Assembly (NCBI GenBank): GCA_022703115.1
Contig: JAKLEK010000038.1
Location: forward strand, 1-10,590
DNA from: Elusimicrobiota bacterium
Lineage (GTDB): Bacteria > Elusimicrobiota > Elusimicrobia > Elusimicrobiales > UBA9959
Direction: 5' to 3'
Length of the DNA: 10,590 bases
Part shown: in pieces, positions 6,833-10,590 of the stretch
How positions within the stretch are numbered: position 1 is the first letter of the stretch
How the letters are laid out: every line of letters starts with the position of its first letter
Program-made: the position numbers and the translations under genes
The notes under the pieces: model-generated
Told to the model about the DNA's origin: nothing
Seen by the model: the letters and a program-made list of their open reading frames with translations, nothing else
The model's database searches: none

Positions 6833-8080
6833 ATGAAAAAAGGCCCCGCTCGCAGGAACACCCGCAAAGCCATATCCTCCCCTTTCGCCGCTCCCGGCAA
6901 GGCGGAATGCGAACGTTGCAAACATGAGACGCGCTTCATGTACACGCTCCTCTCCACGCAGCAGGAGACGTCCATCGAAGGCATCCTGGTGGTGGACGGG
7001 AACCAGAAGATAATAAGCTTCAACCGCCGTTTCGCCGAGATCTGGGGCATCCCCGACGAGGTGCTGAAATCCCGCTCCGACGAACGGGCGCTCTCTCACG
7101 TCATCTCCAAGCTAAAAGACCCGGAGGGTTTCATGGCCCTGGTGCAGCGCCTCTACGCGCACAGGGACGAGAAGAGCCTGGACGAGATAGAGCTCAAGGA
7201 CGACCGGACGCTGGAACGCTATTCGGCCGGCATGACCGGACCCGACGGCGAATATTTCGGCCGGGTCTGGTATTTCCGGGACATAACCCGGCGCAAACGC
7301 GCCGAGTGGAACATAAGGAAACTCAACGACGAACTCATGGACGCCGTCGCCAGGCTGAAAGCCGCCAACAGGGACCTGGAGGCGTTCGCCTATTCCGTAT
7401 CCCACGATCTCAGGACCCCGCTGAGGCATATGCTCACTTTCATGAAGTACCTGGAGGAAGAGGCCGGGGCCGGCCTCGGCGCCGAGGCCAGGAAACACCT
7501 GAACGTGGTCACGGCCTCGGCGAAGAAGATGGACCTGCTGATCAGGAGCCTGCTGGCTTTCTCGAAAGTATCAAGGGCGGTGCCGGAGATAATAGATTTC
7601 TCCGGCCGGGAGCTGGTGGAAGAGGCGGTGAACGACGTGCGGGAGGACGTTCCCGCCGGAAGGGGGATAACCTGGCACGTAGGCGATATCCCCGTGCTCA
7701 GGGGGGACCGCAAGATGCTGCGCCAGGTCCTGCTGAATCTGCTGGAGAACGCGGTAAAGTACTCCCGCGGTAAAGAACCGGCCGTCATAGAAGTGTTCTC
7801 CAGGAAAGAGGGCCGCGAGACGGTCATAGGCGTGCGCGACAACGGCGTCGGTTTCGACATGAAACTGAAAGAAGGACTTTTCGGGGTCTTCCGGCGCCTG
7901 CACTCCGAAGATGAATTCGAAGGGACGGGGATCGGTCTGGCGAACGTAAAGAGCGTAGTATTGAAGCACGGAGGGCGCGTCTGGGCTGAAAGCGCCCCCG
8001 GCAGGGAGACCATCTTCTATTTCAGCCTTCCTTCGCCAGAAACCGTAGACGCAGAGATCCGCAACGGAGGCCATGTATGA
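6833..8080 (+). CDS. PAS-domain sensor histidine kinase (phytochrome-kinase-like core)
   Basis: This is a complete 415-residue cytoplasmic histidine kinase without membrane segments. After a basic N-terminus containing a CxxC (Cys26, Cys29) comes one PAS domain (about 40-150, ending WYFRDITRRKRAE). A coiled-coil linker leads to a HisKA region with SVSHDLRTPLRH (phospho-accepting His191). The ATPase domain has the N-box LLNLLENAVKYS (300-311), DNGVGFD (336-342) and GTGIGLA (364-370). No receiver domain is attached and no response regulator gene is in the window, so its partner is elsewhere. ATG 6833 has almost no ribosome binding site (only AGG at 6820-6822); an internal ATG at 6938 is an alternative that would drop the CxxC. 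It lies 22 bp after the DHS-like gene, and its TGA overlaps the ATG of the cyclic-nucleotide-binding gene. Confidence 0.93.
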   Translation: MKKGPARRNTRKAISSPFAAPGKAECERCKHETRFMYTLLSTQQETSIEGILVVDGNQKIISFNRRFAEIWGIPDEVLKSRSDERALSHVISKLKDPEGFMALVQRLYAHRDEKSLDEIELKDDRTLERYSAGMTGPDGEYFGRVWYFRDITRRKRAEWNIRKLNDELMDAVARLKAANRDLEAFAYSVSHDLRTPLRHMLTFMKYLEEEAGAGLGAEARKHLNVVTASAKKMDLLIRSLLAFSKVSRAVPEIIDFSGRELVEEAVNDVREDVPAGRGITWHVGDIPVLRGDRKMLRQVLLNLLENAVKYSRGKEPAVIEVFSRKEGRETVIGVRDNGVGFDMKLKEGLFGVFRRLHSEDEFEGTGIGLANVKSVVLKHGGRVWAESAPGRETIFYFSLPSPETVDAEIRNGGHV

Positions 8081-8541
8081 AAAAACTGACCGTGACCGAC
8101 GCAGACACGGTGGAATTCGGAAGAATGGTGCGAAAGATAAAGTTCTTTTCCTCCATGAACATGGGCCTGCTGGAGAAGATCCTAAACCGGATCGTTCTCT
8201 ACCAGTACGAAGCCGGGGAAAAAGTGTGCAAGCAGGGAGAGACGGGCGACTCTTTCTACGTGGTTTACTCCGGTCGGCTGAGCGTCAGGGTGAAAAGCGG
8301 TTTTTTCTCGCCTTCGAAGCAGGTGGCCGAACTGGGGCCGGGGGACTGTCTCGGAGAAATGGCGCTCCTGAACCGGGAACCGAGGAACGCCACCGTGATA
8401 TGCGCCGAGGATACCAGGCTTTTCGTCCTGCTGGCCGACAATTTCGACCAGGTCCTTGACGAGAACCCGGCTTTCCGAGAAGAGATAAAAAGGCTGGCTT
8501 CCGAGCGCAGTTTCGAGCTAAAGCGCGCCGGCTCCAAATAG
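8077..8541 (+). CDS. Stand-alone cyclic-nucleotide-binding domain protein
   Basis: This 154-residue protein is essentially one cNMP-binding (CAP-effector-type) beta-roll, at about residues 20-125, followed by a charged helix. The phosphate-binding cassette LGEMALLNREPRNATV (92-107) keeps Glu94, which contacts the ribose in the family, and Arg103, which contacts the cyclic phosphate, so binding of cAMP or cGMP is plausible. There is no DNA-binding HTH, kinase or channel domain, so it is not a CRP-type regulator; it would act through a partner. Its ATG (8077) overlaps the kinase TGA as ATGA, with GGAGG 6 nt upstream, so the two are translationally coupled. This suggests it adjusts or reports on the kinase or the DHS-like enzyme, which is inference. 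Its stop is 1 bp from that of the convergent msrA. Confidence 0.88.
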   Translation: MKKLTVTDADTVEFGRMVRKIKFFSSMNMGLLEKILNRIVLYQYEAGEKVCKQGETGDSFYVVYSGRLSVRVKSGFFSPSKQVAELGPGDCLGEMALLNREPRNATVICAEDTRLFVLLADNFDQVLDENPAFREEIKRLASERSFELKRAGSK

Positions 8542-8542
8542 C

Positions 8543-9046
8543 TCAGACAGCGGATTTCCTTACGTAGTGGCAGGTATAGCCGCCGGGATTCTTGCGTAGA
8601 TATTCCTGGTGGTATTCTTCGGCCGGCCAGAACTTTCCCAATGGCGCCAGCTCGGTGACCACCGGGTCCTTCCACAGGCCCGAAGCGCCGGCGCGCGCAA
8701 TCGCGGCGGCGGCTTCCTTCCGCTGCTCCGGGCCGGTAAAGAAGATGGCCGAGCGGTACTGCGACCCGACGTCGCCGCCCTGGCGGCCGGGAGTGGTCGG
8801 ATCGTGCATGGTGAAGAAAAGGTCCAGCAGGGCGGCGTATGAGACCCGGGCCGGGTCGAACTTTATTAGTATGGCCTCGGCGTGACCGGTCTTTCCGGAC
8901 CTGACGTCCTCGTACCGCGGGTTCTCCAGGCTCCCTCCGGTATAGCCGACCGCCGTTCCTACCACGCCGGGGAATTTGCGGAAGATATCCTCCATCCCCC
9001 AGAAACAGCCGCCGGCCAGCACCGCGGTGCCGTATTCGCTCGTCAT
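8543..9046 (-). CDS. msrA: Peptide methionine sulfoxide reductase A
   Basis: MsrA reduces the S-epimer of methionine sulfoxide in proteins or free. This 167-residue protein has the catalytic GGCFWG (12-17, Cys14), VGYTGG (33-38), GHAEA (54-58), GDVGSQYRSAIF (91-102) and a C-terminal EEYHQEYL (143-150). A second Cys (Cys159, in YTCHY) could resolve the disulfide. It has no signal peptide, so it acts in the cytoplasm, and no MsrB domain is fused. The ATG at 9046-9044 is chosen because the MsrA fold starts there, GGAGGA lies 9 nt upstream, and it overlaps the preceding stop as ATGA. The frame stays open far upstream, but that part is antiparallel shadow of the oxidoreductase gene. It is the last gene of the oxidoreductase-msrA pair. 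Confidence 0.96.
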   Translation of the reverse strand: MTSEYGTAVLAGGCFWGMEDIFRKFPGVVGTAVGYTGGSLENPRYEDVRSGKTGHAEAILIKFDPARVSYAALLDLFFTMHDPTTPGRQGGDVGSQYRSAIFFTGPEQRKEAAAAIARAGASGLWKDPVVTELAPLGKFWPAEEYHQEYLRKNPGGYTCHYVRKSAV

Positions 9047-10356
9047 AGCGAGAATTCCTCCGCGTGTATCCTTCCGGGCGAGATCCCGAGTTCCGCCAGT
9101 CCGCGGCGGAGGGAGGACATCATCGGGCCGGGCCCGCAGAGGAAAACGTCCCGCTCCGCCAGGTCTGGGACCAGGCGCAGAACCATCGCAGCGTCCAGCA
9201 GCCCCTTCTCCCCGGACCAGCCAGGGTCCTCGCTGAGCACGTGGACGACCCGCAGGCCCCCGGCTTTTTCCATTTCCCGCAATTCCCTTTCGAAGACCAC
9301 GTCCTTCTGCCCGCGGTTGGCGTAAAGCAGGACTGAATCCTTGCCGGAAGCCTGGAAGCTCTCGGCCAGGGCGCGCAGAGGCGTTATGCCTATACCACCG
9401 GCTATCAGGAGAGCCTTGTCCCCCAGGCATTTCCCGGCGGTAACGGCTCCATAGGGGCCTTCGATCAGGACGGGAACGCCGGGCCTGAGCGAATTATGCA
9501 CGGCCGAGGTGAAATCGCCGACTTTCTTGACAGTGAAGCGCAGACGGTCCCCGTCCGGACGCATGGAAAAAGAGAAAGGATGAGCTTGAGAACGGAACCC
9601 CGGCGCCCAGAAGCGCAGGAGAGCGAACTGCCCCGCCTCGGCGCCGAAGGAGGCGATATCCCGGCCCGTTATCCAGATGGATTCGGCCGCCGTGGTCTCT
9701 GGCAGGACCTTCTCCACTACGAAACGGTGGCGGCGGAAAATCAGAAGAGGGCGCAGGACCCTGCCCCAAAGCAGGCTGCCTATGGCGAAAGCGTAAAGAG
9801 CGTACCAGAGCGCGGCGAAGGCCGCGGAACCGCCCACGTCGGAACCGAGTTCGAACTGGTGGCCGATGGCCAGGCCGAGGCCGGCGTACGCCAGCAGATG
9901 GGACCTGTGCCAGACCTCGTAGCGCATCCGGCGGCGGACGGCCGGCAGGGAGAGGACGGCCGTCAGCAGTATGAGGAAGGCGCCGATAGCGGCGGCGGGA
10001 ACGTCGTCCGCAGAGAGCATCTGCCGGAGCCTGAGGGTGAACGGCGAGCCCGGAGGCCAGGCGCCGCCGGCGAGGAGAAGCGCGGGATGAAGCAGAAGGG
10101 CGGCGGGGACGGCCAGGCCGAGGACGTGATGCGCCCGGGTAAGCCTGTCGAAGCCGAAGATGGGCTCGAGCCAGGCCGCCCTGGAGACCAGGAGCAGTTC
10201 GGCCAGAACTGCGGCGGCGGCCGTCAGGCCGGCCAACCGGCCGAAGGCGGATATCAGTTCACGGGCGCCGCAGGGACCGCCGTACGCCCCTTCCGCCCAA
10301 AGACCGAACATCAACAGGACACCGAGCGGAAAAACACAGGAAAGGACCTTTTTCAT
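9043..10356 (-). CDS. Ferric-reductase-type membrane flavocytochrome oxidoreductase
   Basis: This 437-residue protein has an N-terminal ferric-reductase-like transmembrane domain (about 1-205, five or six hydrophobic segments). His pairs 13 residues apart (His77/His90 and His153/His166) fit ligation of two hemes. A cytoplasmic FAD/NAD(P)H reductase half follows: HPFSFS (259-264) for FAD, GPYG (300-303), GGIGITP (320-326) for the nucleotide loop, and CGPGPMM (407-413) near the end. It would pass electrons from NAD(P)H via flavin and heme across or to the membrane; the acceptor (iron, oxygen, quinone or a protein) cannot be told. ATG 10356 is chosen because the -10 box ends at 10381 and starts further upstream would precede the transcript. 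There is no clear ribosome binding site. The msrA ATG overlaps its stop. Confidence 0.9.
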   Translation of the reverse strand: MKKVLSCVFPLGVLLMFGLWAEGAYGGPCGARELISAFGRLAGLTAAAAVLAELLLVSRAAWLEPIFGFDRLTRAHHVLGLAVPAALLLHPALLLAGGAWPPGSPFTLRLRQMLSADDVPAAAIGAFLILLTAVLSLPAVRRRMRYEVWHRSHLLAYAGLGLAIGHQFELGSDVGGSAAFAALWYALYAFAIGSLLWGRVLRPLLIFRRHRFVVEKVLPETTAAESIWITGRDIASFGAEAGQFALLRFWAPGFRSQAHPFSFSMRPDGDRLRFTVKKVGDFTSAVHNSLRPGVPVLIEGPYGAVTAGKCLGDKALLIAGGIGITPLRALAESFQASGKDSVLLYANRGQKDVVFERELREMEKAGGLRVVHVLSEDPGWSGEKGLLDAAMVLRLVPDLAERDVFLCGPGPMMSSLRRGLAELGISPGRIHAEEFSL

Positions 10357-10358
10357 AA

Positions 10359-10374
10359 TCGGCTCAGGAGCCGA
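10359..10374. promoter_or_regulatory. Near-perfect palindrome at the oxidoreductase transcription start
   Basis: TCGGCTC-AG-GAGCCGA is an inverted repeat with 7-bp arms, placed between the -10 box and the start codon (10356). The predicted transcript start (about 10374) coincides with its edge, so it could be an operator for a dimeric repressor or a 5' hairpin in the mRNA. No ribosome binding site lies between it and the ATG. Confidence 0.5.
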
Positions 10375-10380
10375 ACCCAT

Positions 10381-10390
10381 ATTATATAAT
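10381..10390 (-). promoter_or_regulatory. -10 element for the oxidoreductase-msrA pair
   Basis: The palindrome ATTATATAAT contains a perfect TATAAT on the minus strand (10386 to 10381), 25 bp before the ATG, and another on the plus strand (10385-10390). No -35 match is evident on the minus strand (GAAATA at 17 bp). The AT-rich island is striking in this GC-rich region. Confidence 0.5.
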
Positions 10391-10446
10391 TTCCCCGCCC
10401 CCCTATTTCTCCCCCGGTCCCCTTTCCCGTCCCGCGGCGCCCCGCT
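10391..10446. other. Pyrimidine-rich tract (purine-rich on the minus strand)
   Basis: Long C and T runs dominate the plus strand just upstream of the AT-rich -10 island, broken by only a few purines. The minus strand is therefore G/A-rich. It may be an upstream promoter element, a strand-asymmetric structure site or simple-sequence drift. No gene is supported. Confidence 0.35.
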
Positions 10447-10504
10447 CCTCCGCAATATTCAACGCTCTCCCTACCCAAGGATTCAGTGTACTAACCGGGG
10501 TTTA

Positions 10505-10582
10505 GCGGTCATCCGCAACTAGGGTGCGCGGGGCCTGCCAGGGGCCTGGAACGCGGAACCGGCGTCGCGTACACCGTACGCG
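10505..10582. repeat. Hairpins and a direct repeat at the right edge
   Basis: Three elements lie close together. GCGG-tcat-CCGC (10505-10516) is a small hairpin. GGGGCCTG occurs twice, at 10530-10537 and 10541-10548, an 11-bp period. CGCGTAC-acc-GTACGCG (10566-10582) is a 7-bp perfect stem with a 3-nt loop. No gene is recognised in 10447-10590. The hairpins could belong to the end or leader of a gene beyond the window, or be GC-rich chance. Confidence 0.35.
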
Positions 10583-10590
10583 CGCCTGCG

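Noticed and set aside
5773..7050. Minus-strand open frame of 425 codons
   Set aside because: It is antisense to the DHS-like gene and the kinase start, both of which have clear family motifs.
9047..9430. N-terminal extension of MsrA
   Set aside because: The MsrA fold, ribosome binding site and ATGA overlap all fix the start at 9046; the extension is only the oxidoreductase gene read in another frame.
9496..10389. Plus-strand open frame of 297 codons
   Set aside because: It is antisense to the flavocytochrome; low-complexity Gly/Glu/Arg translation with no motif.
1..10590. tRNA, rRNA, CRISPR array, insertion sequence or prophage
   Set aside because: No cloverleaf, regularly spaced repeat, transposase motif or phage gene was seen; nearly all the DNA is taken up by ordinary genes.

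Overview
The window is a gene-dense, high-GC bacterial segment with nine protein genes and no RNA gene, insertion sequence, CRISPR array or phage gene that I can see. The envelope is probably Gram-negative: one gene encodes a Blc-type lipocalin with a lipobox, and several other products carry signal peptides or membrane segments. Ile is often ATA and Arg often AGG despite the high GC, and several starts have GGAGG-type ribosome binding sites. This could fit Elusimicrobiota or another under-cultured Gram-negative phylum, but that placement is a low-confidence inference.

Layout, left to right. (1) Positions 1-1301, minus strand: the N-terminal 433 residues of a sensor histidine kinase with three PAS domains and the H-box; the rest lies outside the window. 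(2) Divergent from it, 1465-3072 plus: a 535-residue permease of the NCS2/xanthine-uracil type. (3) 3294-4232 plus: an exported ComEC-like metallo-beta-lactamase-fold hydrolase. It follows a 221-bp gap holding an extended -10 promoter, CCGGACA repeats and a hairpin that buries the likely ribosome binding site. (4) Tail to tail with it, a minus-strand pair (5527 down to 4255): a blc-like lipocalin lipoprotein, then an exported SGNH/GDSL hydrolase, 13 bp apart. (5) After a 266-bp divergent gap, a plus-strand trio at 5794-8541: a bacterial deoxyhypusine-synthase-like protein, a PAS histidine kinase 22 bp later, and a stand-alone cyclic-nucleotide-binding protein whose ATG overlaps the kinase stop. 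(6) Tail to tail with only 1 bp between them, a minus-strand pair (10356 down to 8543): a ferric-reductase-type heme/flavin membrane oxidoreductase, then msrA, again with a 4-bp ATGA overlap. (7) 10391-10590: a pyrimidine-rich tract and GC-rich hairpins, with no gene I can support.

Three pairings suggest shared function. Lipocalin plus acylhydrolase points to envelope lipid handling. The membrane oxidoreductase plus MsrA points to oxidative damage or methionine repair with a possible electron supply. The DHS-like enzyme with a kinase and a cyclic-nucleotide sensor points to a polyamine-related enzyme tied to signalling. The last two are the best candidates for something not yet well described; both rest on gene order and translational coupling, not on any direct evidence of interaction.
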